64,000 nucleotides of DNA from RYN-133 sp963754285. GTDB taxonomy: Bacteria > Actinomycetota > Actinomycetes > Mycobacteriales > Jatrophihabitantaceae. A program made the position numbers and the translations under genes. The notes under the pieces are model-generated. The model had not been told where the DNA came from. It saw only the letters and a program-made list of their open reading frames with translations, and ran no database searches. Position 1 is the stretch's first letter. Every line of letters starts with the position of its first letter. The DNA lies in NCBI GenBank assembly GCA_963754285.1, contig CAVWFN010000006.1, positions 682,001 through 746,000 on the forward strand, read 5' to 3'. This document shows positions 17,004-26,553 of this stretch, piece after piece.

Positions 17004-18514
17004 GTGCGATACGAGGTAGGTCTGCTAGCAGTGCGCGTGCCCCGTTCGCTCGCCGTTGTGTGCTGTGTCGTGACAACGCTCGGCGTCGCGGTGGCACCGG
17101 CCGGCGCGGCACACAGCACGCCGCCACCCCACCCCACGCCGGTGCCGTTCGCCACACTCGCACCCACGGTGCAGGCGCGGCGGCTGCAGCCGCTGCGCGC
17201 CCTCGCGAGCGCGCTCGACGAGGTCGGGCGGTCGCGGTTCGCAGACTCCTACGCCGGCGTGCACATCGACGCATCGGCCGGGCGGACCACCATTGCGGCG
17301 ACGACCGCTGCGTCAGCAAGCGCGATCCGCAATGCGGCGCGGAGCGCACACCACATCTTGCGTGGACGCGCGTCAGGACGTCGATCGCCGCGCACAGCAC
17401 CGCGCACTCGACGCTGCGGTCGATCGTTACGTGCAGGGTCCGCACCCGACTAATGTCGTATCGGTTGCGTGTGTCTCCCGGCCGTGACGGTATCGTCGTC
17501 TCACTGGCCGGGCACAGTGCGCCCGTCCGAGCCGCGCGTACGGCCGCGTCCGGGATCCCGATCAGCTATCACGTCGGAGCACCTCCCGAGGTGGCGAAGT
17601 CGTGGCGCGCGGTCAAGTGGCGCGACAGCGCGCCGTTCATCGGTGGTGACGTACTCACGACGGACGGCAAGCGGTTCTGCACCGCGGGGCTGCCCGCGAT
17701 CGGAAGTTCCGACCACCATCCCGTGCTCATCACCGCGGCGCACTGCTTCGGCGTCGGCAAGCGCGTTTACACCGGCGCGGGCACGCCGGGTCATTACGGC
17801 AACGGCAAGGTCGGCAACTACGTCGGGAAGGTGACCTCGAAGATCTTGCAATGGGACGCCGAAATCATCGACGGCACAGGTAACAACGGCGATGTCAGCG
17901 GGACGTCGACGTGGCGTGCGCTCACGAACACGGCATATTCCTACGACGGTGACTACGTCTGCCAGGCCGGCGCGGCGTCGTACTACCTCGGCCATCCCAC
18001 GCCGTGCGGCATCAAGGTGACCAATGACGACATCAGATTCCGCATGGGCAGCTACTGGGTGCGCGGCGTCGAAGGTATCGACGTGCGCAACGGCTGGGGA
18101 TCTCACAACGGTGACAGCGGCGGCACCGTGTTTGCGATGCAGCCCGGCGGCAAGCGCCAGGCACGCGGCATTGTCTCGGCCGGCGGCGAGGATGGCACCC
18201 GTGATCAGCGTCGCGTCGACTGGCCCGAAGCCGTCGACATCTTCCGTGGTTTCAAGGTGGCGCTGAATCCACACACCTATTCACGTCGGCATCACGTCAG
18301 TCGGTGCCACAACCATTGGAATGCAGCGGGGAGCATCCGCAACCACAGTCCGAGGCTGTGCGCACCCGGCAGCATCACTTGCTTCATCGGGACGTGGGCA
18401 GATCGCGCCGCGGCTCATGATCGCCGACTGCGCCTGCCGAACCCCGGTGTCGGCTCGGCCTGCACCCAGCCAGCCGGACAGCGGTGTAGTTCCGGCGCGA
18501 GCGCAGCAGGTTGA
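17004..18514 (+). pseudogene. Secreted trypsin-like (S1) serine protease, two frameshifts, uncertain 3' end
   Basis: GTG 17004 opens a signal peptide (RSLAVVCCVVTTLGVAVAPA) and an Ala-rich pro-region. The frame moves near 17360 (DARQDVDRRAQHRALDAAVD) and again near 17450 into the catalytic part. There the triad motifs are clear: LITAAHCFG, DAEIIDG and NGDSGGTVFA. Paired cysteines fit a streptogrisin-like extracellular protease. The catalytic frame stays open to 18514, but the last 80 codons are antisense to the esterase that ends at 18292 and look non-coding, so the true stop is probably near 18280-18300. All frame changes are single-base. Confidence 0.75.
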
Positions 18515-19188
18515 CCGCGTCATGGGCGTCGAACGCACTCTGCGAGCCACCGAACAGCGCGTGGACCGTGGGTTGCTCACTGTCCTGCTCCGCGATCGAC
18601 GGACGGGCGAGCCCGGACATGTTGACGAACGCGGGGAACAGGGTCGGATGCCGAAGCGTAAGCACCGTTGCGCACATCCCTCCTTCGGAGACCCCGGCGA
18701 TCCCCCATCGCGAGACACGCACCGGATAGTGCGCGCGGACGTAATCGGGGACGTCGATGGTCAGGTACTGCTCGGCGTGGCCGCGCGGTGAGTCGACGCA
18801 TTCGGTGTCGCCGCGGAACGTGCCGTTCTCGTCGGGCATGACGACAATCGGTGCCCGTCCGCCGTGGGCCGCGGCGAAGCTGTTGAGGAACTAGCCGATC
18901 CGCCACTTCGCGGTCCAGTCGGTCGGCGCGCTCGGATTGCCGCCGAGCAACATGACGACAGGCAGGCGTGCGCCGGCGCGACGTGCGACCGCCGGGTACG
19001 TAGACCACGGCGCGTCGCGCGTGGAACCCGGAGTGGACGCAGGCGATCGAGACTGTCCGGATCGTGCCGTGGTCGGCCTGGTCGCAGCGACGGGTGCGGC
19101 GCTCGCCCGGGACCAGTCGCCGCGCAGGCCGACAGCAAGTCAGTGCCGCGAGTGCGACTGTCCGCAGCGCGGCGCGGGCGATTTCAAT
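18292..19188 (-). pseudogene. Secreted alpha/beta-hydrolase esterase (esterase D/mycolyltransferase-like), multiple lesions
   Basis: Fragments in different frames form one esterase. A hydrophobic leader (RAALRTVALAAL) and GTIRTVSIACVHSGFHARRA with VVYVPG share a frame. Then LPVVMLLGGNPSAPTDW, APIVVMPDENGTFRGDTEC and the nucleophile elbow WGIAGVSEGGMCATVL share another. The C-terminal GAHSLGLWLRMLP lies in the first frame again and stops at 18292. An in-frame TAG at 18893-18891, between WRIG and FLNSF, adds a nonsense change. The start near 19188 is approximate: GGAG precedes an ATT triplet rather than a normal start codon. It resembles the next gene and is probably a tandem duplicate. Confidence 0.65.
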
Positions 19189-19305
19189 GCGTCTCCGAGT
19201 CGCGCGTTCGCTGCGACGCGTTGAGGCGGGCAGGTGGCTGTGCGCCTGACCTGGCGCAGCCTTCGGCTTCTTGCCGGTCGCGCTGCACGGTACACTGTGG
19301 ACTCG

Positions 19306-20395
19306 TCACGCCACCGGCGATCGGGAAGCTGCACGCGCAGAGATCGGCGGCGCGATCTGGCTCCACGCCCAGGGCAGCACTCGGGCGAATGCCGGACCGA
19401 AGCGAGTAGAAGTCGTGGCTGCCGGGATCGCGGAAGATCGTGACGCGTTCGATGCCGTGCAGCGCCGCAGCGAATGCCTCCGCTCCGGCAATGTCGGCAG
19501 CGGTCGTTCAGGCCGGCTGGCAACCAGAAGGACGGCAACGGTTCCGACTGTGCGGTGAGCCGGCGAGCCAGTAGCAGCGGGTCGTTCGCGTCCTCCCGGC
19601 TACTGTTGTAGTTCCAGCACCTGCGCGGCGGGTCCGTCCTCGGGACGGAAGTAGCCGCTGATGATGCCCGACGCACCCCACATGGACGGGTGACGCAACG
19701 CCAGGTTCGCCGCGCAGTACCCGCCGGAGGAGATGCCCGACACCGCCCACTCGGACGGAGTCGTGCTCACCCGGAAGCGTGCACTCGATGTCCTGGCGCA
19801 CGTCGTCGGTGAGATAGGTGTCGTCCTGACCGCGCGAGGAGTTCAGGCATTCCTCGTACGTGTGGCCCGAATAGGTCTGCGGCATGACGATGACCATCGG
19901 GCCCATCAAGTGGTGCGAGATCAGTTGGTTGGCCAACGCGTCGACGTGCATGTGCACCAGCCACGAAGCGTTATAGCTAGGCGTGCCGTGCAGCAGCTCG
20001 ACCACGGGGAAATGCGTGTGCGCGTAGGCGTGCTGGAAGTACTGCGGCGGCAGGTAGACGTAGCCGCCGCGGTTGATACCGCTTGCCGCCCCGGGCAGCG
20101 GCACCGAGATCACCTTGCCGGCCAGCTTCGGATCGACCCGGTTGCCGAGTGCGGCCGAGGTGAACTGGGCGTAGCTGCCGGTCAGATCGGCGCTGAGTTG
20201 GCTCCACGTCTGGTAGTAGCCGTAGTAGTCGTTGACGACCGCCATCCCACCGACGGTGGCGAGCACGAGCGCGATGACGCCGGTGCCGATGCGCAGGAAG
20301 ATGTTGGCGTAGCGCACGAGCACGATCAGCGATCCGATCGCCGCCGCGAACAGCACGATGACGAGCAGGGCCGAGTTGGGTTCCACGGCTCGCAA
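19306..20395 (-). pseudogene. Membrane-anchored alpha/beta-hydrolase esterase, four frameshifts
   Basis: The intact 5' part encodes two hydrophobic helices (LLVIVLFAAAIGSLIVLVRY and IGTGVIALVLATVGG). The esterase body follows: RGGYVYLPPQYFQHAYAHTH, FPVVELLHGTPSYNASW and MVIVMPQTYSGHTYEECLN. Frame changes then give VSGISSGGYCAANLALRH (nucleophile GISSGG), ANDPLLLARRLTAQSEPL, DPGSHDFYSLRS (catalytic His) and the C-terminus FARVLPWAWSQIAPPI, ending at 19306. The fold is that of esterase D and mycolyltransferases. The start could be TTG 20395 or GTG 20386. Complete motifs in shifted frames point to recent damage or sequence error. Confidence 0.72.
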
Positions 20396-20493
20396 CGATC
20401 GTCACGGCGGCTGTGGATCGGTGATGTCACTCAGCGGATGCATTGGATACCCGGAAGAGATACTGAGAACCAATCAACCGACGGAGGTTTCTG

Positions 20494-20910
20494 TTGCCCA
20501 CGACCCCGCTCCCCGAGTCCGTGCTCGAGTTGCTCGCTCGTCCCAACCCGGCTGTCATGGCGACCATCGCCGCGGACGGACGGCCGGTGACGGTGGCGAC
20601 CTGGTATCTGCTCGAGTCCGACGGCACGATCCTGCTCGGTCTCGACGCCAAGCGTGCCCGGCTCGAACACCTGGCGCGCGATCCGCGCGTCTCGCTGACC
20701 GCCTTGGCCGAGAACGACTGGTACACCCACGTCAGCGTGCAGGGACGGGTGGTGTCGATCGTCGAGGACGAGGGATTGCGCGACATCGACCGGCTCTCGC
20801 AGCACTACACCGGCGAGCCGTACCGCAATCGCGAGCGACCGCGCGTCAGCGTCCACGTCCAACTCGAACGGTGGCACGGCTGGAGCGGCGGCAGCGCGCT
20901 CGGCGAGTGA
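20494..20910 (+). CDS. PPOX-class F420-dependent oxidoreductase
   Basis: A 138-residue split beta-barrel flavin/deazaflavin-fold protein. NPAVMATIAADGRPVTVATW (about residues 18-37) and the LEHLARDPRVSLTALAENDW segment are typical of the actinobacterial PPOX family that binds F420. Start TTG 20494 is supported by GGAGG 6 bases upstream, with no competing ATG. It stands alone upstream of furA-katG, and a redox-protective role is possible. Cofactor choice (F420 versus FMN) is inferred from family resemblance. Confidence 0.85.
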   Translation: MPTTPLPESVLELLARPNPAVMATIAADGRPVTVATWYLLESDGTILLGLDAKRARLEHLARDPRVSLTALAENDWYTHVSVQGRVVSIVEDEGLRDIDRLSQHYTGEPYRNRERPRVSVHVQLERWHGWSGGSALGE

Positions 20911-20919
20911 CCCCGGATC

Positions 20920-20947
20920 TTGATTGATTCCAGATAACGGGTAGCGT
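20920..20947 (+). promoter_or_regulatory. Promoter and probable Fur operator before furA
   Basis: TTGATT (20920-20925) and TAGCGT (20942-20947), spaced by 16 bases, place the transcript start at about the GTG of furA (20955). This suggests a leaderless mRNA, as reported for mycobacterial furA. The AT-rich element TTGATTGATTCCAGATAACG overlapping it is the likely autoregulatory Fur site. Confidence 0.5.
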
Positions 20948-20954
20948 CGGCTTC

Positions 20955-21410
20955 GTGCCGGCGACCTCGGAGTACGAGTTCATGTTGCGCCGGGCGGCGT
21001 TGCGCGTGACCCGTCCGCGGGTGGCCGTCCTGGACGCCGTGCACAGCCATCCGCATGCCGACACCGACTCGTTGATCGGCGTCGTCCGAAGCGAACTCGG
21101 CGAGGTTTCACACCAAGCTGTGTACGACGTGCTGCGCGCGTTGACGATCGCCGGATTGGTGCGTCGTATCCAGCCGACCGGCTCGGTCGCGCGCTACGAG
21201 GCACGAGTCGGCGACAACCACCATCACGTGGTGTGCCGTTCGTGCGGCGTGATCGCCGACGCCGACTGCGCGGTCGGTGACACGCCATGTCTCACCGCGT
21301 CCAACGACCACGGTTTCGTCATCGACGAGGCCGAAGTCATCTATTGGGGCCTGTGCCCCGACTGCTCATCCACCGATCACGGAAAGGAACGTCGTGTCCG
21401 AGAAGCCTGA
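20955..21410 (+). CDS. furA: Fur-family regulator, FurA-type, linked to katG
   Basis: A 151-residue metal-dependent repressor. The winged helix (GEVSHQAVYDVLRALTIAGLVRR, about residues 49-71) is followed by the metal-sensing region NHHHVVCRSCGVIADADC (about 91-108) and a second Cys pair, GLCPDC. Position directly upstream of katG identifies it as the FurA type that represses katG and itself until oxidised. Its last 17 bases overlap the katG start, indicating translational coupling. GTG 20955 is chosen because it sits at the predicted transcript start. Confidence 0.92.
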   Translation: MPATSEYEFMLRRAALRVTRPRVAVLDAVHSHPHADTDSLIGVVRSELGEVSHQAVYDVLRALTIAGLVRRIQPTGSVARYEARVGDNHHHVVCRSCGVIADADCAVGDTPCLTASNDHGFVIDEAEVIYWGLCPDCSSTDHGKERRVREA

Positions 21411-23628
21411 CGCCAAAGTCGGAGAGATGAACGAGCCGGAGGCGGGCGGTTGCCCGGTCTCGTCCGGCCGGCTCAACCACCCGACCGAGGGTGGCACCAA
21501 CCGTGACTGGTGGCCCAACCAGCTCAACCTGACGATCCTGCGCAAGCACCCTGAGGTCGCGAACCCGATGGGCGGCGAGTTCGACTACGCAGCCGAGTTC
21601 AACACCCTCGATCTCGACGAGGTGCGTCGCGACATCGACGCCGTGATGACCGACTCGAAGGAGTTCTGGCCGGCCGACTTCGGTCACTACGGCCCGCTGT
21701 TCATCCGCATGGCGTGGCACAGCGCGGGCACGTACCGCATCGACGACGGTCGCGGCGGTGCCGGCGCGGGCATGCAGCGCTTCGCGCCGATCAACAGCTG
21801 GCCCGACAACGGCAACCTCGACAAGGCACGCCGGCTGCTGTGGCCGGTCAAGAAGAAGTACGGCCGCAAGCTCTCGTGGGCCGACCTGATGGTCTTCGCG
21901 GGCAACTGCGCCCTCGAGTCGATGGGCTTCAAGACGTTCGGCTTCGCCGGCGGTCGCGAGGACGTGTGGGAGCCGGACGAGGACGTGTACTGGGGCCCGG
22001 AGCGCACGTGGCTCGGCGACGAGCGCTACACCGGTGACCGCGAGCTGGAGCACCCACTCGGTGCCGTGCAGATGGGGCTGATCTACGTCAACCCCGAGGG
22101 CCCGAACGGCGAGCCCGATCCGTTGGCGGCGGCACGCGACATCCGCGAGACCTTCCACCGCATGGCGATGAACGACGAAGAGACCGTGGCGCTGATCGCG
22201 GGCGGTCACACGTTCGGCAAGACCCACGGCGCGGCAGATCCCGACGAGTACGTCAGCGCCGAGCCCGAGGGGGCACCACTCGAGGAGCAGGGCCTCGGGT
22301 GGAGGAACTCGTTCGGGACGGGCAAGGGTGCCGATGCGATCACGAGCGGCATCGAGGTCACGTGGACGGCGACGCCAACCGCGTGGGACAACAGCTTCTT
22401 CGACAACCTGTTCGGCTTCGAGTGGGAGAAGACCAAGAGCCCGGCCGGTGCGTGGCAGTGGCAGCCGGTCGATGGCGGCGGGGCGGGCACGGTGCCCGGA
22501 CCCGACGCGGGTTCGGCGAAGCGTCCCCCGACGATGCTGACCACCGACCTCGCGCTGCGGTTCGACCCGATCTACGAGCCGATCTCGCGGCGCTTCCACG
22601 AGAACCCGGCCGAGTTCGCCGACGCGTTCGCACGCGCCTGGTACAAGCTCACGCACCGCGACATGGGCCCGCGCGCTCGGTACCTCGGTCCGCTCGTCCC
22701 GCAGGAGGAGTTGCTGTGGCAGGACCCGGTGCCGGCGGCCGAGGGTGAGCCGATCGGCGCTGACGACATCGCCGCGCTCAAGCAGCAGATCCTCGACACC
22801 GGGCTGACGGTGTCGCAGCTGGTCTCGACCGCGTGGGCTGCCGCGTCGTCCTTCCGCGGAAGTGACAAACGCGGCGGCGCGAACGGCGGGCGCATCCGGC
22901 TCGAGCCGCAACGCGGCTGGGAGGTCAACGGCCCGGACGAGCTGGCGCAGGTCGTGCGCACGCTCGAAGAGGTGCAGCAGGCGTTCAACACCGGCGGCAA
23001 GAGCGTGTCGTTCGCCGACCTCGTCGTGCTGGCCGGCTGCGCCGGCGTCGAGCAGGCGGCGAGGAACGCCGGGCACGATGTCACCGTCCCGTTCACGCCG
23101 GGTCGCACCGATGCGAGCCAGGACCAGACCGATGTCGAGTCCTTCGCTGCGCTGGAGCCGAGCGCGGACGGATTCCGTAACTACCTCGGCAAGGGGCATC
23201 GCCTGCCTGCCGAATACCTGCTCATCGACCGCGCGAATCTGCTGACCCTGAGCGCACCCGAGATGACGGTGCTCGTCGGTGGATTGCGCGTTCTCGGTGC
23301 GAATTGCGCACAGTCGCCACTTGGCGTGTTCACAACGAACCCAGAGACGTTGACGAACGACTTCTTCACCAACCTGCTCGACATGGACACCACGTGGACG
23401 CCCACGGCCGGGGCTGACTCGGAGAACGCCGAAACGTTCGAAGGTCGCGATGGCTCCGGTGCCGTGAAATGGACGGGTAGCCGGGTCGACCTGGTGTTCG
23501 GTTCGAACTCCGAACTGCGCGCGGTTGCCGAGGTCTACGCGAGCGATGACGCGCGGGAGAAGTTCGTGCGTGATTTCGTCGCCGCGTGGGACAAGGTGAT
23601 GAACCTCGATCGCTACGACGTTCGCTGA
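21394..23628 (+). CDS. katG: Catalase-peroxidase KatG
   Basis: A 744-residue bifunctional haem enzyme that destroys H2O2 and peroxides. The distal Arg-Trp-His is in FIRMAWHSAGTYR (about residues 102-113), the adduct Tyr in GLIYVNPEGPNG (about 229), its Met partner in FHRMAMND, and the proximal His in GGHTFGKTHG (about 269). The duplicated C-terminal half is present. Start GTG 21394 has GGAAAGGA 5 bases upstream and overlaps furA. The frame is open further upstream, but that part lies inside furA. A strong terminator follows. Expression is expected to rise on peroxide stress through FurA. Confidence 0.97.
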   Translation: MSEKPDAKVGEMNEPEAGGCPVSSGRLNHPTEGGTNRDWWPNQLNLTILRKHPEVANPMGGEFDYAAEFNTLDLDEVRRDIDAVMTDSKEFWPADFGHYGPLFIRMAWHSAGTYRIDDGRGGAGAGMQRFAPINSWPDNGNLDKARRLLWPVKKKYGRKLSWADLMVFAGNCALESMGFKTFGFAGGREDVWEPDEDVYWGPERTWLGDERYTGDRELEHPLGAVQMGLIYVNPEGPNGEPDPLAAARDIRETFHRMAMNDEETVALIAGGHTFGKTHGAADPDEYVSAEPEGAPLEEQGLGWRNSFGTGKGADAITSGIEVTWTATPTAWDNSFFDNLFGFEWEKTKSPAGAWQWQPVDGGGAGTVPGPDAGSAKRPPTMLTTDLALRFDPIYEPISRRFHENPAEFADAFARAWYKLTHRDMGPRARYLGPLVPQEELLWQDPVPAAEGEPIGADDIAALKQQILDTGLTVSQLVSTAWAAASSFRGSDKRGGANGGRIRLEPQRGWEVNGPDELAQVVRTLEEVQQAFNTGGKSVSFADLVVLAGCAGVEQAARNAGHDVTVPFTPGRTDASQDQTDVESFAALEPSADGFRNYLGKGHRLPAEYLLIDRANLLTLSAPEMTVLVGGLRVLGANCAQSPLGVFTTNPETLTNDFFTNLLDMDTTWTPTAGADSENAETFEGRDGSGAVKWTGSRVDLVFGSNSELRAVAEVYASDDAREKFVRDFVAAWDKVMNLDRYDVR

Positions 23629-23641
23629 CGTCCAGATGCCT

Positions 23642-23671
23642 CTCGGGCCGGCCGACTGTGGCCGGCCCGAG
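23642..23671 (+). terminator. Rho-independent-like terminator after katG
   Basis: A perfect 12-bp stem (CTCGGGCCGGCC 23642-23653 with GGCCGGCCCGAG 23660-23671) with loop GACTGT lies 13 bases after the katG stop and is followed by TTGCATTT. Confidence 0.8.
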
Positions 23672-23751
23672 TTGCATTTAACCGGTAGCGGACACACAGC
23701 GCTGTGAAAGTGTTTAGGATGCCTTCGCCGACGCTAAGGAAGGGCTCGCGA

Positions 23752-25332
23752 ATGATTCGCAGATCGATGTTGGTTGTTGCCGCAGTGGGTGGATTGGGGA
23801 TCGGCGTCGTCGCCGCCGGGCAGGCTGCCGATGCGTCCCAGACGCACGCGGCGCCGAGCGTCACCATCACGTCCGCCGGCCCCGTGGCAGTGAACACCCC
23901 GAAACTGGTGATCAAGTACCGCGACCCGAAGGCACATCTCGCGCCGGGCGACCTCTTCGCCGGGCCGAAGTTCGACCTGGGTACCCCACCGTCCGGGTCG
24001 GCGATCGGTCCCGACATCGTCGACGACCGCGGGCACCAGGTCTATTTCGTCCAGTCGCCCGCGAATCAGCGCGCGACCGACGTCAAGGCGCAGACCTACT
24101 TCGGTCAGCGGGTGCTCACGTTCTGGCAGGGTGGCACCGGGTTCCAGAACCCCGGCATCGGCGTCGGCAACGACTACATCTACAACCAGCACTACCAGCT
24201 GATCCGCACTGTCCACGCGCACGGCAGCGAGGGCGGGACGCCGCTGCAGGCCGACCAGCACGAGTTCCTGCTGACGCCGGGTGGCACCGCGATCATCGTT
24301 GCCTACGCCGAGACGACGATCAATGCGAACCCGTATCGCCCGAGCGGCGACACCGTCGACCGGTCGCATCAGGCCACGTTCGACTGCGTCATCCAGGAGA
24401 TCAATCTGAAGACGTCGAAGGTCGTGTTCGAGTGGCACAGCCTCAGTCACGTCAGTCCGGGTCGCAGCCACCAGCCATTGCCGGGTGACGACGACACGCC
24501 GGGTAACGCGAGTACGGGATGGGACTACTTCCACATCAACTCCGTCAAGATCGACACCGATCACAACCTCATCGTGTCGGGACGGCACACCTGGGCGTTC
24601 TACAAAGTCAACCGGCACACCGGCGCGACCATGTGGCAGGTGCAGACCGGTTTGACCAGCAACGGCAAGTACACCACCGGTGCCCAGTCGACCTTCAAGA
24701 TCGGGTCGGGAGCCGCCTTCTCCTGGCAGCACGACCCGGAGCCGCTCGGCAACAACACGTACCGCATCTTCGACAACAACTCGAACCAGGCCATCCCGCC
24801 GCCTGAGCCGGCGCACGTGTTGACGCTCCGTCTCAACATGAAGACGATGACCGCGGTCGACGTCGGGCACATCAACTACACCGGCCCGACGATGTACGCA
24901 GGCTCGCAGGGCGACACCCAGTTGATGCCGGGCAGTCACATCCTGATCGGTTGGGGTGCCGGTGGCGACATCACCGAGGTGAACGCCGACCGGAAGCAGG
25001 TTTACGACGCGGCCTTCAACGGCAGCGGAATCAACACCTACCGCGCCTACAAGGCCGCTTGGACCGGTACGCCGTCGACACCACCGACCATCTCCATGCA
25101 CACCGTGGGCGGTAAGAAGCAGGTGGATGTCGTGTGGAACGGAGCCAACACGGTTGCGCGCTGGCGCATCCTGAGCGGTCCCAACACCAAGGACATGGCC
25201 TCGGTCGGCTCGACCCCGTGGAACGGCCTCGACACCGCGTTCCGGCTGTCGACCTACCGCGCCTATGTGAAGGCCGTCGCGATCAGTTCGTCCGGCAAGG
25301 TGCTCGGGCGTACGGCGGCGACGCACACCTGA
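23752..25332 (+). CDS. Secreted arylsulfotransferase-like (ASST) protein
   Basis: A 526-residue exported protein. A signal peptide (RSMLVVAAVGGLGIGVVAAG) precedes a beta-propeller-like region with the arylsulfotransferase pattern: VYFVQSPANQ, QADQHEFLLTPGGTAIIVAY, TFDCVIQEINLKTSKVVFEW, WDYFHINSVKIDTDHNLIVS and FSWQHDPEPLGNNTYRIFDN. His residues in the last blocks match the proposed active-site positions. The family moves sulfate between phenols, although actinobacterial members are untested. Start ATG 23752 has GGAAGGG 7 bases upstream; an ATG at 23704 is open but less likely. It is monocistronic and closed by a 17-bp hairpin. Confidence 0.85.
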   Translation: MIRRSMLVVAAVGGLGIGVVAAGQAADASQTHAAPSVTITSAGPVAVNTPKLVIKYRDPKAHLAPGDLFAGPKFDLGTPPSGSAIGPDIVDDRGHQVYFVQSPANQRATDVKAQTYFGQRVLTFWQGGTGFQNPGIGVGNDYIYNQHYQLIRTVHAHGSEGGTPLQADQHEFLLTPGGTAIIVAYAETTINANPYRPSGDTVDRSHQATFDCVIQEINLKTSKVVFEWHSLSHVSPGRSHQPLPGDDDTPGNASTGWDYFHINSVKIDTDHNLIVSGRHTWAFYKVNRHTGATMWQVQTGLTSNGKYTTGAQSTFKIGSGAAFSWQHDPEPLGNNTYRIFDNNSNQAIPPPEPAHVLTLRLNMKTMTAVDVGHINYTGPTMYAGSQGDTQLMPGSHILIGWGAGGDITEVNADRKQVYDAAFNGSGINTYRAYKAAWTGTPSTPPTISMHTVGGKKQVDVVWNGANTVARWRILSGPNTKDMASVGSTPWNGLDTAFRLSTYRAYVKAVAISSSGKVLGRTAATHT

Positions 25333-25346
25333 TCGATCGGTTCGCT

Positions 25347-25384
25347 CAGTGCGGGGTGGGTGCCGAGGCACCCACCCCGCACTG
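25347..25384. terminator. Bidirectional hairpin between convergent genes
   Basis: A perfect 17-bp stem (25347-25363 with 25368-25384, beginning CAGTGCGGGG) closed by a CGAG tetraloop. It sits between the stop of the arylsulfotransferase gene and the stop of the nitric oxide synthase gene (25387). There is no U tract on either strand. Confidence 0.8.
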
Positions 25385-25386
25385 GG

Positions 25387-26553
25387 CTACTGGGTCGGCC
25401 AGAAATTCGGATTCGGCTCGGCCGGGTCGTAATAGCGGTGCCAGGCCGGGCCGAACCCCGAACCCAGGTGGCCGTTGATCCACGACCAGTCGCCGTACAC
25501 GGGGCGACCGGCAGCCTCCTCCCGCTCGGCGAACGTCCGGAACAGCGCTGATTCGGCAATCGGCTCTTCGATACGCACTCCGGCCGCACGGAACGAGTGC
25601 AGCACTGCAGTATTGAGTTCCACGGCAGCGCGGACCTGCCAGAAGTTCGTCGCCGAGCCGGTGTCGAGGCCCATCCAGGTCGCGATCACCGGCAACGCGT
25701 TGTAACGGTCCGCATCGCCGAAGTTGCGCGTCGCGATCTCGTCGACGAGGTAGAAGCCGTTGAACGGTGCGCACGAGTAGTTGAGGCCACCGATCCGAAG
25801 CCGCATGTTGCTGATCACCGGTACCGCGTGCCAGCGCAGGCCGAGAGCCTCGAACCACGCCAGGGTCGGGTGCGTGATCGGCACCTCGAGCACGGTGTCG
25901 ACCGGCACCGGTGCGATCAGGTCAGGCTCGTCGCGGCTTTCGATCAGCCACGGGAGCACGTCGAACGCACTGCGGTGCGACGGCGCCGACCAGCCACGAG
26001 CGACCAGCTCTTCGGTGAAGGCCGCATACCGCGGATCGCCCAGGACGCGGTCGTCGACATCGCGGTATCCCGCGTACCGGATCAGCTGATCGTTCTTGAC
26101 GCGCGCCCGTGGCCCGAGCTCGTCATCGGCGGCGAAGATCGTGATGGTCGACCTGATCCGTCCGCCGTTCGTAGCGAACCGCAGGTGCTGGGCAAGTTCC
26201 GCAGCGATCGCACGCGCACCGCTCACGCGCCGGGCATCGCGCACGACCATCGACTGCCAGCGCGCACGGCCGATGCAGCGCACCGACTGCCGCCAGGCGA
26301 CCCGGGCGCCGAACTGCAGTTCGGCGCCGGTCTGCTCGTAGGTACCGCGGAGAGCCAACTCGGTCTTGATCTGGTCCCAACGGTCCTCGAGATCGCCGCC
26401 CGGAGTGGTCTCGGCGTGGAACATCTCGAGGAATTCGCGAGCCTCGTCGATGTCGACAGCCTCCGACCGCTCGGGTCGTGAGGGCGTCAGCGGCGCAGGG
26501 TCGGTCGAGACGTCGACCCAGGGCGGGCTGGGCACGTGGTACGGGCAAAACAT
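25387..26553 (-). CDS. nos: Bacterial nitric oxide synthase, oxygenase domain only
   Basis: A 388-residue protein matching the haem oxygenase domain of nitric oxide synthases. The proximal Cys is in RQSVRCIGRARWQS (Cys about 93). Downstream are the pterin/haem blocks RIRSTITIFAADDELGPRAR, SNMRLRIGGLNYSCAPFNGF, YLVDEIATRNFGD and the C-terminal GDWSWINGHLGSG. It lacks a reductase domain, as usual in bacteria, and must borrow electrons from a cellular reductase to make NO from arginine. Start ATG 26553; a GTG 18 bases later is possible. The gene is alone, with no nitration or biosynthetic partner nearby, so a stress-protection or signalling role is more likely than thaxtomin-type nitration. Confidence 0.92.
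   Translation of the reverse strand: MFCPYHVPSPPWVDVSTDPAPLTPSRPERSEAVDIDEAREFLEMFHAETTPGGDLEDRWDQIKTELALRGTYEQTGAELQFGARVAWRQSVRCIGRARWQSMVVRDARRVSGARAIAAELAQHLRFATNGGRIRSTITIFAADDELGPRARVKNDQLIRYAGYRDVDDRVLGDPRYAAFTEELVARGWSAPSHRSAFDVLPWLIESRDEPDLIAPVPVDTVLEVPITHPTLAWFEALGLRWHAVPVISNMRLRIGGLNYSCAPFNGFYLVDEIATRNFGDADRYNALPVIATWMGLDTGSATNFWQVRAAVELNTAVLHSFRAAGVRIEEPIAESALFRTFAEREEAAGRPVYGDWSWINGHLGSGFGPAWHRYYDPAEPNPNFWPTQ

Noticed and set aside
21337..23697. 786-codon minus-strand open frame over katG
   Set aside because: Exact antisense shadow of katG with no ribosome site or recognisable domain.
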